64,000 bases of DNA. It comes from JACVRW01 sp963716215 (GTDB lineage Bacteria > Actinomycetota > Thermoleophilia > Solirubrobacterales > Thermoleophilaceae). The notes beneath the pieces were generated by a model. That model was not told the origin of the DNA. It did not search any database and saw only the letters and a list, made by a program, of their open reading frames with translations. The stretch covers positions 3,100,001 through 3,164,000 of the forward strand of contig OY970298.1 of NCBI GenBank assembly GCA_963716215.1, written 5' to 3'. Both the position numbers and the translations under genes were made by a program. Of the stretch, positions 17,218-25,625 are shown piece by piece. The first letter of the stretch is position 1, and every line of letters starts with the position of its first letter.

Positions 17218-18621
17218 ATGCGAGGCATCGACAGACGTCATCTGCTGCCCGGCGCCGCCGCGTTCGCGGCCACTCTGCTCGTCGCGCTGCTCGGCTTCGA
17301 CGCCGGCGCCGAGGCGCCCAGCGAAGTGCCCGCCGCCGCGTCCGGCACGGTCGAGCTGCAGCTGCTCGGCGTCAACGACCTACACGGCCACCTCGAGCCG
17401 CCGCGCCCGGGCGTCGGCGGCGCCGCGTGGCTGGGCGCCTGGCTCGACCGCGCCGCGGCCTCGCACCCGGAGCGCACGATCCGGGTGCACGCCGGTGACA
17501 TGGTCGGCGCCTCGCCGCTGATCTCCAGCCACTTTCGCGACGAGCCGACGATCGAGGCCACCAACCGCATGGACTTCGACGTGGGCACGCTCGGCAACCA
17601 CGAGTTCGACGAGGGCGGGGCCGAGGCGCTGCGGCTGGCCGGGCTGGCCGACTATCCGTACATCGCGGCGAACACCGTCAGCCGCGACGGGGGCGAGCCG
17701 ATCCTGCCTCCCTACCGGATCGTCGAGCGCGCGGGCGTGAAGGTCGGGTTCATCGGCGTCACGACGACCGACACGCCCTACCTCCTGCTCTCCGAGTTCG
17801 CGCGCCAGTACCGCTGGACCGACCTCTCCGACGCCGTCAACCGCTACGTCCCGAGGCTGCGCGCCCAGGGCGTGGAGGCGATCGTGGTGCTGGCGCACGC
17901 CGGCGCCTTCCAGGAAGGTCCCGCCGCGGCGGGCGAGGTGGTCGACGAGGCGCGCGAGATGGACGACGCGGTCGACGTGGTCGTCGCCGGGCACACGCAC
18001 TCGCGGCTCAACCTCGAGGTGGACGGCAAGCTCGTCGTGGAGGCGCTCGCTTACGGCGTCGCCTTCGACCGCGTCCGGATCGGGGTCGACCGAGCCAGCG
18101 GCGACGTGGTCTCGAAGTCCGCGCTGGTGGTGCCTACCAACCACGCGGGCGTCGAGCCCGACCCCGAGCTCGCCACGCTGGTCCAGAGCTACCGCGACCG
18201 TGTCGCTCCGCTGGCCGACCGCGTGGTGGGCCACGCGCAGCGGCGACTCGACAAGGCGGCGGTCGACCGGCTGGCGGTGGACGCGCAGCGAGCGTTTGCG
18301 GGGGCCGACATCGCCTTCCTCAACCCCGGCAACACCCGCGCGGAGATCGAGGCCGGCCCGATCACCTACGCCGACGCCTTCGAGGTGCAGGCCTACGAGC
18401 ATCCGGTCTGGCGGCTGCACCTGCGCGGATCCGACCTGATCGCCGCGATGGCGGATCAGCCCGGGCTGCTCGTGTCCGGGTCGCGCGACCTGCGCCCCGA
18501 GCTCGTGTACACCGTCGCGGCCAACGGGATCGTCGCGGGGCGCCCGCCGTTCGATCGCGGCACCGACCGCGAGGTGGTCGGCACCGACCTCGAAGCGCTG
18601 GTCGCCTGGCTCGGGCGCTAG
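17218..18621 (+). CDS. secreted 5'-nucleotidase/metallophosphatase (UshA-like)
   Basis: 467 residues with an N-terminal export signal (hydrophobic PGAAAFAATLLVALLGF). Calcineurin-type metal motifs are in order: GVNDLHGHLE, HAGDMVGAS, GNHEFD and GHTHSR. The C-terminal 5'-nucleotidase domain shows FLNPGNTRAEI and ITYADAFEVQ. It would hydrolyse nucleotides or related phosphomonoesters outside the membrane. The C-terminal domain is somewhat shorter than in E. coli UshA. The stop overlaps the convergent antiporter gene by 4 bp. Confidence 0.85.
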   Translation: MRGIDRRHLLPGAAAFAATLLVALLGFDAGAEAPSEVPAAASGTVELQLLGVNDLHGHLEPPRPGVGGAAWLGAWLDRAAASHPERTIRVHAGDMVGASPLISSHFRDEPTIEATNRMDFDVGTLGNHEFDEGGAEALRLAGLADYPYIAANTVSRDGGEPILPPYRIVERAGVKVGFIGVTTTDTPYLLLSEFARQYRWTDLSDAVNRYVPRLRAQGVEAIVVLAHAGAFQEGPAAAGEVVDEAREMDDAVDVVVAGHTHSRLNLEVDGKLVVEALAYGVAFDRVRIGVDRASGDVVSKSALVVPTNHAGVEPDPELATLVQSYRDRVAPLADRVVGHAQRRLDKAAVDRLAVDAQRAFAGADIAFLNPGNTRAEIEAGPITYADAFEVQAYEHPVWRLHLRGSDLIAAMADQPGLLVSGSRDLRPELVYTVAANGIVAGRPPFDRGTDREVVGTDLEALVAWLGR

Positions 18622-19715
18622 TCGTCGCTGGCCAACACCTGCAGCGCCAGCGCCGGGAACAGCAGCACCGACACGACGCCGCCTGTCACCAGCCCGGCGG
18701 CCGCGGCGGTGTCGAGCTTGCCGAGCTCCACGCCGATCTGGCTGGCCGCGACGATAAACGACAGCGAGGTCGCCTGCAGCAGGCCGGCGGAGAGCGCCTG
18801 GCGACGCGGGACGAAGCGCCGGTAGATCAGCGCAGGCAGGCCACGAACCACCAGCAGCGCGATCACCGTGAGCGGGACGAGCACGATGGTCTCGAGCGAG
18901 GAGAACAGGGAGTCGAGATCCAGGCGCACGCCGCTGACCACGAAGAAGATCGGGATGAAGACGCCGAAGCCGATGCCCTCCAGCTTCTCCTGCAGTCCGA
19001 TGGCCCGCACCGCCCGGTCGCGGTCGAGCAGGCTGACCATCGCACCGCCCAGAAACGCCCCGAGCACCACCTCCAAGCCGAACTCCTCGGACATGTAGAC
19101 GAGCACCGCCAGCAGCAGGAACGCGATCCGCACGCCGATCTGCGCGCTGGTGCGCTGCAGGCGGGTGACCGCGGCCGTGAGCTGAGCCGACCCGCGGGCA
19201 CCGGCCAGCGCCAGCCCGACGGCCGCGACCACGCCGAGGAACAGCAGCATCAGGACCAGCGTCGTCTCGAAGCTCGCCCCCGATGACGAGAAGAACAGGG
19301 ACAGCAGGACGACCGTGACGAAGTCGGCAAGCGACGCGCCGGCGATCACCAGCTGGCCGAACGCCGTGCCCGTCTGCCCGGCGTCCTTGAGCACGGCCAC
19401 GACGATCCCGAACGAGGTCGCGGCCAGGATGATCGCCACCAGCACGGGCGCGCCGACCAGCTCGACGGCCTCGAAGCCGAGCGCCACGATCAGGGCCAGA
19501 ACGAGCGAGATCAGGAAGGCGGTGGCCACCACCCCGAGGTGGCGGTCCTCCTCGGCATCGAACGCGATCTCCAGGCCCGCCAGGAAGAACAGGAACACCA
19601 ATCCGATCTGGGCGAACACCTCCAGCGGAGCGGTGATGTCCACGAGGTCGAGCACGACCGGGCCGATCACGATCCCGGCGACGAGCTCGCTCACGATCGG
19701 GGGAACGTCGGGCAC
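18618..19715 (-). CDS. cation:proton antiporter (CPA2 family)
   Basis: About 11 membrane helices of a Na+/H+ or K+/H+ exchanger (PIVSELVAGIVIGP, FLFFLAGLEIAFD, GAFLGGAMVSLLDRD). No NAD-binding TrkA-N domain is present at this length. The canonical start GTG 19715 cuts off an obviously homologous first helix: codons upstream to about 19796 read DYTDLALALAAATAAPLLVDLLP in frame, but a stop precedes and no ATG, GTG or TTG occurs. The true start may be an ATC at 19796, or there is an error in the sequence. Confidence 0.75.
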   Translation of the reverse strand: MPDVPPIVSELVAGIVIGPVVLDLVDITAPLEVFAQIGLVFLFFLAGLEIAFDAEEDRHLGVVATAFLISLVLALIVALGFEAVELVGAPVLVAIILAATSFGIVVAVLKDAGQTGTAFGQLVIAGASLADFVTVVLLSLFFSSSGASFETTLVLMLLFLGVVAAVGLALAGARGSAQLTAAVTRLQRTSAQIGVRIAFLLLAVLVYMSEEFGLEVVLGAFLGGAMVSLLDRDRAVRAIGLQEKLEGIGFGVFIPIFFVVSGVRLDLDSLFSSLETIVLVPLTVIALLVVRGLPALIYRRFVPRRQALSAGLLQATSLSFIVAASQIGVELGKLDTAAAAGLVTGGVVSVLLFPALALQVLASDD

Positions 19716-19824
19716 CGGCAGCAGGTCGACGAGCAGCGGCGCGGCCGTAGCCGCCGCGAGCGCCAGGGCCAGGTCGGTGTAGTCGAGCCCCTCGATCGGA
19801 GACGCAGGCTACGATCGCTTCCGG

Positions 19825-20481
19825 GTGGAACTCCTCTGGAACGACATCACGAGGGCCTACGACCACCACATCCAGGCCCCGGGCAAGGAGCTCCACTTCC
19901 TGATCCTGATCGCGTTCGTGCTCTCGTTCGGGTTCATCCGCACCAGCGCGCACCTGATCCGAGCCGAGGTTTCGTGGTGGCCCGGCAACGTGGAGACCAA
20001 GGGCGGCACCCACGTCCACCATCTCGTGTGGGGCATCCTGCTGTTGCTGTCGACCGGCTACGTGGGCATCGCCACCGACATCGGCAGCCCCGGGCTGGAG
20101 ATCGTGGGGGTCGCCTTCGGCATCGGCATGGGGCTCACGATGGACGAGTTCGCGCTGTGGCTCAACCTCCAGGACGTGTACTGGCAGGAGAAGGGGCGGC
20201 AGTCGATCGACGCGGTGGTCGTGACCACGGCGCTGCTGGTCATCGCGCTCCTGGGCCTGCAGTTCTGGATCGACGTCTGGGACGCCGTGCTGGTGCTCAC
20301 AGGCTTCAACCGCGGCAACTCCTGGATCGCGATCCCGATCCAGCTGATCGGGATCGTGCTCGCGCTGGTCTGCTTCCGCAGAGGGCGCAAGCTGGCCGGG
20401 GTGTTCGGGCTGTTCGTTCCGGTCGTGGCGCTCATCGGTGCGGTGTTCCCGCGCCGCGAACAGGCGCGTTCCACCGCCTGA
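19825..20481 (+). CDS. conserved multi-helix membrane protein
   Basis: 218 residues, about five to six membrane helices. Distinct conserved-looking parts are GGTHVHHLVWGILLLL and MDEFALWLNLQDVYW, a pattern I recognise only as a hypothetical actinobacterial membrane family. Two adjacent His residues and an acidic patch in the membrane suggest a metal or proton site, but no function is known. The GTG start at 19825 is 28 bp from the putative antiporter N-terminus, divergent. The end overlaps the phosphatase gene by 50 bp. Confidence 0.65.
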   Translation: MELLWNDITRAYDHHIQAPGKELHFLILIAFVLSFGFIRTSAHLIRAEVSWWPGNVETKGGTHVHHLVWGILLLLSTGYVGIATDIGSPGLEIVGVAFGIGMGLTMDEFALWLNLQDVYWQEKGRQSIDAVVVTTALLVIALLGLQFWIDVWDAVLVLTGFNRGNSWIAIPIQLIGIVLALVCFRRGRKLAGVFGLFVPVVALIGAVFPRREQARSTA

Positions 20482-21019
20482 CCACCTGCGTCTCGCGCTC
20501 GTAGCCGACCACCGACAGGGTGCCTGTGCCCAGCGCCAGCAGGGCGCCCTGCTCGGGACCGAGCCCGAGCCAGCGGGCCGCCAGCACCCGCAGCACGTGG
20601 CCGTGGGCGAACAGCGCGACGTCGCCATCGGTGCCCTCGACTGCCGCGATCACGCGGTCCACGCGGCGGCCGACGGCGGCTGCGTCCTCACCGCCGGGAC
20701 AGCCGTCGCGCCACAGCTTCCAGTGCGGACGCTCGGCGCGGATCTCGGCGGTCGTGATGCCCTCGTACTCGCCGTAGTCCCACTCGAGCAGGTCGTCGGT
20801 CGTCTCGGCGCTGTCGCCGAGGCCAGCCAGGCGACAGGTCTCGAGGGCGCGCGCAAGCGGGCTCGACAGCACGCGCGCGAAGGTCCACTCGCCCAGGGCC
20901 TCGCGCAGCCGGGTGGCCTCGTCGCGGCCGGCCTCCGTCAGCGGGATGTCCGTCAGCCCCGTATGACGACCGTCGCGACTCCATTCGGTCTCGCCGTGGC
21001 GGGCGAGCGCGATCTCCAT
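20432..21019 (-). CDS. histidine phosphatase (phosphoglycerate mutase-like)
   Basis: 195-residue member of the histidine phosphatase superfamily. The catalytic motif ARHGETEW starts at residue 5, SSPLARALETC follows, and the second His is in LFAHGHVLRVLAARW. LEWDYGEYEG is typical of PhoE/CobC-type members. The substrate cannot be set. ATG 21019 lies three bases from the stop of the nitronate monooxygenase gene, so the two form an operon. Confidence 0.85.
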   Translation of the reverse strand: MEIALARHGETEWSRDGRHTGLTDIPLTEAGRDEATRLREALGEWTFARVLSSPLARALETCRLAGLGDSAETTDDLLEWDYGEYEGITTAEIRAERPHWKLWRDGCPGGEDAAAVGRRVDRVIAAVEGTDGDVALFAHGHVLRVLAARWLGLGPEQGALLALGTGTLSVVGYERETQVVRRWNAPVRGAGTPHR

Positions 21020-21021
21020 CG

Positions 21022-22077
21022 TCAGCCGTGCCCTCCGGCGGCCAGGCGGCCCAGCAGTTCCTCCGCCCCGCTGGCGAGCTCGCCGGCGACCTCCGCGGCG
21101 GGGGCGGCGCGCGCGAGGGCCACGCCCTGGCCCGCGAAGTGCGGCTGGAAGTCGACGGACTGGCGCAGCGGCCCGGTGAGCGACATCTGGGCCGGATATG
21201 GGAGCACGAACTCGAGCTCGCGGGTGGCGCGGTTCGAGAGCACGCGGGCGGGGCGGCCGGTGAACGAGCGCGTCAGCGTGGTCTCCTCGGGGCGCGCCTC
21301 GCTCAGCGCCGCGCGGTAGGCGTCCGAGATGCCGCTCTCGGGGCAGACCAGGAAGGCCGTCCCGATCTGAGCGGCCCCGGCGCCCAGCGCGATCACAGCG
21401 GCCACCTGGCGGGCGTCGGCGATCCCACCCGCCGCGATCACCGGGACGCCTACGGCATCCACCACCTGCGGGACCAGCGCGAGCGTGCCGACCGGGCCGT
21501 CGTCGCCATCGACGAGGAAGCTGCCGCGGTGGCCGCCTGCCTCTGTGCCCTGGGCCACCACCGCGTCGACGCCGTCCTGCTCGAGGCGTTGCGCCTCGCC
21601 CACCGTCGTCGCGCTGGCCAGCACGCGCATGCCCGCCGCACGAATCGCGTCGAGGGCCTCGGGCCCGGGCAGGCCGAAATGGAACGACACCGCGGCCGGC
21701 CGGATCTCCAGCAGGGCCTCGAGATGGGCGTCGCCGAAGGCGATCGGGGGCGTGGAAGGCTCGGGCGGCTCCCCCAGGCCGAGCTCGGCGTAGACCGCGG
21801 CGAACCGCTCGCGTGCACGAGCAGCCTCCTCGGCGTCGAGCTCGGGCGGCGGATGGCAGAAGAAGTTCAGCTGGAACGGGCGGTCGGTCAGCGCGTGCAC
21901 GGCCGCTGCCTGCGCCTGCAGCTCCTCGACCGGCAGCATCGCCGAGCCGAGTGCGCCCAGCCCCCCGGCCTCGCTGACGGCGGCGGCCAGCTCGGGGGTT
22001 GCCGCGCCGGCCATCGGCGCCTGGAGGATCGGTAGGTCGATCCCGAGCAGGTCCGTCGCCGTGGTGTGGCGCGCCAC
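21022..22077 (-). CDS. nitronate monooxygenase-like FMN enzyme
   Basis: 351-residue TIM-barrel flavoprotein of the 2-nitropropane dioxygenase/enoyl-reductase family. Typical parts are LPILQAPMAG, the His base and FMN region in QGTEAGGHRGS and VIAAGGIADARQVAAVIALGAGAAQIGTAFL. It would oxidise alkyl nitronates. GTG 22077 fits the family N-terminus (LLGIDLPILQ); an in-frame ATG at 22113 would add 12 basic residues. It shares a divergent promoter region with the secreted dehydrogenase. Confidence 0.85.
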   Translation of the reverse strand: MARHTTATDLLGIDLPILQAPMAGAATPELAAAVSEAGGLGALGSAMLPVEELQAQAAAVHALTDRPFQLNFFCHPPPELDAEEAARARERFAAVYAELGLGEPPEPSTPPIAFGDAHLEALLEIRPAAVSFHFGLPGPEALDAIRAAGMRVLASATTVGEAQRLEQDGVDAVVAQGTEAGGHRGSFLVDGDDGPVGTLALVPQVVDAVGVPVIAAGGIADARQVAAVIALGAGAAQIGTAFLVCPESGISDAYRAALSEARPEETTLTRSFTGRPARVLSNRATRELEFVLPYPAQMSLTGPLRQSVDFQPHFAGQGVALARAAPAAEVAGELASGAEELLGRLAAGGHG

Positions 22078-22204
22078 GCGCCGACCATACCGGTGCCGCG
22101 GACCCGTTGACATAACCCGGTCGAGGGGAGATAGTCGGGGGCGGTCGCGGCACGGAGGCAACGGCCAACACGTCTCCGAGTCGAGTGAGCAGGCACTGAC
22201 ACCG

Positions 22205-24724
22205 TTGACACCCGCGACCCGCCGTCCCGCGCGTCTTCTATGCGCCGGGCTGCTGATCGGCGTCCTGGTCACGACCGGGTGCGCGATCACCAATACGGCC
22301 CTTGACGTGACGGACAAGGCGGCCACGCTGCGCGCCACGATCGCCCCGGGCGGCCAGGCCACCGAGTACTGGTTCGAGTACGGCAAGACGAGCTCGTACG
22401 GCACGGTCACGCCGCGCCGCAGCGCGGGGTCCGGGACGGACATCCGGGGCGTTCATGAGCGCGTGACGGGGCTGACCCCCGACACCGAGTACCACTTCCG
22501 CGCCTGCGACTCGAACCCGAAGGAGACCAAGTGCGGTAACGACGTGACGTTCAACACGGGCTCCCTCGGTCTGCTGCCCGGTTTCCAGGACACGATCGCC
22601 CTCACCGGGCTCACCCGCCCGACGACGCTGCGCTTCTCACCCGACGGCCGCGTCTTCGTCGCGGAGAAGGGCGGGACGATCAGGGTCTTCGACAGCCTCT
22701 CCGACACCACGCCCACGACGTTCGCCAACCTGATCCCGAAGGTCCACGACTTCTGGGACCGCGGCCTGCTCGGCATGGCGCTCGATCCGAGCTTCCCGGC
22801 CAAGCCGTTCGTGTACGTCGCCTACACGCACGACGCGCCAATCGGCGGCGCGGCACCGCGCTGGGGCGACACCTGCCCGACTCCGCCCGGGCCGACCACT
22901 GACGGATGCGTGGTGAGCGGGCGCCTGTCGCGGCTCCAGGCGATCGGTGACGCCGCCGGCCCCGAGCAGGTGCTGATCGAGGACTGGTGCCAGCAGCACC
23001 CGAGCCACTCCGTGGGCGACATCGAGTTCGGCGAGGACGGGGCGCTCTACATGACCGGAGGCGACGGCGCGAGCTTCAACTTCGTCGACTACGGCCAGAC
23101 CGGCACTCCCAAGAACCCGTGCGGTGATCCGGTGGTGCCGCCGGGCGGGACGCCGGCCCCGCCCGGGGCCGAGGGCGGAGCGCTGCGCAGCCAGGACGTC
23201 AGGACGACCGGCGATCCCACGTCCCTCGACGGCGCGCTCATCCGGGTCAACCCGGACACCGGCGAGGCCATGCCCGACAACCCGCTCAGCGCCAGCAGCG
23301 ATCTTGACGCGCGCCGCATCCTCGCCCACGGGTTCCGCAACCCGTTCCGCTTGGCCATTCGACCGGGCACGAACGAGCCGTTCGTGGGGGACGTCGGATG
23401 GAACAGCTGGGAGGAGATCAACCGCGTCCTCCGTCCGCCTGGCACGGTCGACAACTTCGGCTGGCCGTGCCTCGAGGGCAACGGGCGCCAGGGCGGGTAC
23501 GACGGCGCCGACCTGAGCCTGTGCGAGAGCCTCTACACCGCGAACACCGCGCGCTCGCCGTTCTTCCGCTACGCGCACAGCGACAAGGTCTTCCCCGAGG
23601 AGTCGTGCCCGACCGGGAGCTCGTCGATCTCGGGGCTGGCGTTCACGCCGCCCGAGAACACCCTGCCGGCGGAGTTCCAGGGCGCTCTGTTCTTCTCGGA
23701 CTACTCACGCACCTGCATCTGGGTGATGGAGCGCACGACCGGCCCCCTGCCCGACCCCGCGCGCGTCAGGACGTTCCGGGCGGGAGCGGCGTGGCCGGTG
23801 GATCTCCAGTTCGGCCCCGGAGGCGACCTGTTCTATCCCGACGCCGCCAACGGGACGATCAGGCGCATCCACTACACCGCCGGCAACCAGGCTCCGCGCC
23901 CTGTCGCTAGCGCCACTCCGACGTCCGGAGGGGTGCCGCTAGACGTGAGCTTCAGCGGCGCGCAGTCGAGCGACCCGGATCCGAGCGACACGCTCTCCTA
24001 CGCGTGGGACTTCGACGGCGACGGTGAGTACGACGACGCCTCGACCTCAGACGCGCAGTTCACCTACAACCAGCCGGGCAGCTACCTCGCCGGCCTCAAG
24101 GTGACGGACGACCACGGGGCGTCGGCCACGGATGCGGTAGCGATCCGGGCCGGCAACACGCCGCCGACGGCGACCATCATCGAGCCGTCGACCGGCCTTA
24201 CGTGGAAGGTCGGCGACCCGATCGGCTTCCGGGGCAGCGCCACCGACGCGCAGGACGGCACGCTCGCCCCGAGCCGGCTCGACTGGACCGTGGTGCTCCA
24301 CCACTGCCCGTCCAACTGTCACGAGCACACCGTGGAGACGTTCCCGGGGGTCGACCGCGGCACGGTCATCGGCCCCGACCACGAGTATCCGTCGTACGCC
24401 GAGCTGCGCCTGACCGCCACCGACAGCGGGGGCCTGAAGGACACCCGCTCCATACGGCTCGACCCCAAGACCGTGGTCCTCAGCCTGCGCTCTCAGCCGA
24501 GCGGGCTGGCCCTGTCGTTCAACGACTCGACCCCTAACCCCAAGACGCCGTTCAACCGCACGGTCATTCAAGGCTCCGTGAACGGCCTGGCCGCCCCCAC
24601 ACCGCAGACGCTGGGCGTGTTCACCTACGACTTCGCGTCCTGGTCGGACGGCCTGGCGCGCATCCACGACATCCTCGCGGACACCGACCGCACGCTGACG
24701 GCGACGTTCACGCAGCGGCCCTGA
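22205..24724 (+). CDS. secreted PQQ-dependent sugar dehydrogenase-like protein with PKD domain
   Basis: Roughly 839 residues from a TTG at 22205; the frame is open further upstream but lacks a good start. An export signal with a lipobox-like VTTGC is followed by a fibronectin-like module (LTPDTEYHFRAC), a beta-propeller of the glucose/sorbosone dehydrogenase type (LTRPTTLRFSPDGRVFVAEKGG, DNFGWPCLEGN), then a PKD domain (YAWDFDGDGEYDD) and a C-terminal beta domain. Many Cys residues suggest disulfides and a place outside the membrane. Oxidation of sugars with PQQ is the family role; the actual substrate is unknown. Confidence 0.75.
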   Translation: MTPATRRPARLLCAGLLIGVLVTTGCAITNTALDVTDKAATLRATIAPGGQATEYWFEYGKTSSYGTVTPRRSAGSGTDIRGVHERVTGLTPDTEYHFRACDSNPKETKCGNDVTFNTGSLGLLPGFQDTIALTGLTRPTTLRFSPDGRVFVAEKGGTIRVFDSLSDTTPTTFANLIPKVHDFWDRGLLGMALDPSFPAKPFVYVAYTHDAPIGGAAPRWGDTCPTPPGPTTDGCVVSGRLSRLQAIGDAAGPEQVLIEDWCQQHPSHSVGDIEFGEDGALYMTGGDGASFNFVDYGQTGTPKNPCGDPVVPPGGTPAPPGAEGGALRSQDVRTTGDPTSLDGALIRVNPDTGEAMPDNPLSASSDLDARRILAHGFRNPFRLAIRPGTNEPFVGDVGWNSWEEINRVLRPPGTVDNFGWPCLEGNGRQGGYDGADLSLCESLYTANTARSPFFRYAHSDKVFPEESCPTGSSSISGLAFTPPENTLPAEFQGALFFSDYSRTCIWVMERTTGPLPDPARVRTFRAGAAWPVDLQFGPGGDLFYPDAANGTIRRIHYTAGNQAPRPVASATPTSGGVPLDVSFSGAQSSDPDPSDTLSYAWDFDGDGEYDDASTSDAQFTYNQPGSYLAGLKVTDDHGASATDAVAIRAGNTPPTATIIEPSTGLTWKVGDPIGFRGSATDAQDGTLAPSRLDWTVVLHHCPSNCHEHTVETFPGVDRGTVIGPDHEYPSYAELRLTATDSGGLKDTRSIRLDPKTVVLSLRSQPSGLALSFNDSTPNPKTPFNRTVIQGSVNGLAAPTPQTLGVFTYDFASWSDGLARIHDILADTDRTLTATFTQRP

Positions 24725-24728
24725 GCGC

Positions 24729-25466
24729 TCAGCGGTTGTGGTTCACGACCTCGACGTTGTGCCCGTCGGGGTCGAGGACGAACGCGCCGTAGTAGCCCGG
24801 GTGGTAGACGGGGCGCTCGCCGGGCCCACCGTGGTCCTCGTAGCCGGCGGCGAGCGCGGCGGCGTGGAAGGCTCGCACCGTGGCGTCGTCCCCGGCGGGG
24901 AAGGCGAGGTGGACGGGCTCCGTGACCGGGCGCTCGTCTTCGAGCAGGGAGAAGGTGTAGTCCGGGCCGGTGAACTGCACGCGACCCGGCTCCTCTGTGC
25001 CCAGGCGGATCCCGGCGTGTGGCGCGATCGTCGCGTAGAAGCGCCTGGACGCCGCGAGGTCCGCGACGCGGATCCACAGGTGGTCGATGCGGCCGGGCGG
25101 CACCGGGCTCGACCGCTCGTAGTGCACGGCCTCGGCGCTGTTGCCGTCCGGGTCGAGCAGGAAGCCACCGTAGTAGTCGGGTCCGTAGATCGTGCGCGGC
25201 CCGGGCGCGCCGTCGTCGCGGAACCCGGCGTCGATCCCCGCCCGCCAGAAGGCGTCCACGGCCTCGCGGGTCGGCGCGCGGAAGCCCACGTGCAGGCCGC
25301 GGGTCACCGGGTGCTCGCGGTCGGTGGGCGCGATGTCCCAGTCCTCCCACTCGACGAGCTCGGCGTCCGCGTGACTGGGCTCGACCCCCAGCACGGAGAG
25401 CAGGGTGCGATAGAAGCGCTCGGACGCGGCCAGGTCCGAGACGGCGATGCCGACGTGATCGAACAT
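24729..25466 (-). CDS. tandem VOC-domain protein
   Basis: 245 residues made of two similar VOC halves. The first begins MFDHVGIAVSDLAASERFYRT and ends YYGGFLLDPDGNSAEAV; the second begins RIDHLWIRVADLAASRRFYAT and ends YYGAFVLDPDGHNVEVVNH. The repeat shows an internal duplication, as in two-domain glyoxalase or dioxygenase relatives. His/Glu metal ligands are partly present (DHVG, DHLW, NVEVV). Substrate unknown. It is convergent with the secreted dehydrogenase, four bases apart. Confidence 0.8.
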   Translation of the reverse strand: MFDHVGIAVSDLAASERFYRTLLSVLGVEPSHADAELVEWEDWDIAPTDREHPVTRGLHVGFRAPTREAVDAFWRAGIDAGFRDDGAPGPRTIYGPDYYGGFLLDPDGNSAEAVHYERSSPVPPGRIDHLWIRVADLAASRRFYATIAPHAGIRLGTEEPGRVQFTGPDYTFSLLEDERPVTEPVHLAFPAGDDATVRAFHAAALAAGYEDHGGPGERPVYHPGYYGAFVLDPDGHNVEVVNHNR

Positions 25467-25536
25467 CCCGCCGAGGCTAGCTGGGCCAGACGCGAAACCG
25501 GGACCGCGTGGCGATCCCGGTTGCGTCGGTGTTCAG

Positions 25537-25610
25537 TCGGGGCGACTGGATTTGAACCAGCGACCTTTCGGCCCCCAGCCGAATGCGCTACCAAACTGCG
25601 CCACGCCCCG
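25537..25610 (-). tRNA. tRNA-Pro (anticodon GGG)
   Basis: Acceptor CGGGGCG/CGCCCCG, discriminator A, anticodon stem TTCGG/CCGAA with loop CTGGGGG and T-loop GGTTCAAATCC. CCA is not encoded. Confidence 0.95.
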
Positions 25611-25625
25611 GGGTTTCGCGGAAGT

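Noticed and set aside
13588..17241. 1217-codon open frame on the minus strand
   Set aside because: It is the complement of the c-di-GMP enzyme gene; composition (His/Arg/Leu/Gln runs, no domains) is the usual antisense shadow in GC-rich DNA. The same holds for long frames at 8646-10826, 17380-20628 and 60154-62553.
20432..22443. Long N-terminal extensions of the phosphatase and nitronate monooxygenase frames
   Set aside because: Residues before the family starts (RHGETEW and LPILQAPMAG regions) are Arg/Gly-rich antisense shadow, so the later starts at 21019 and 22077 were used.
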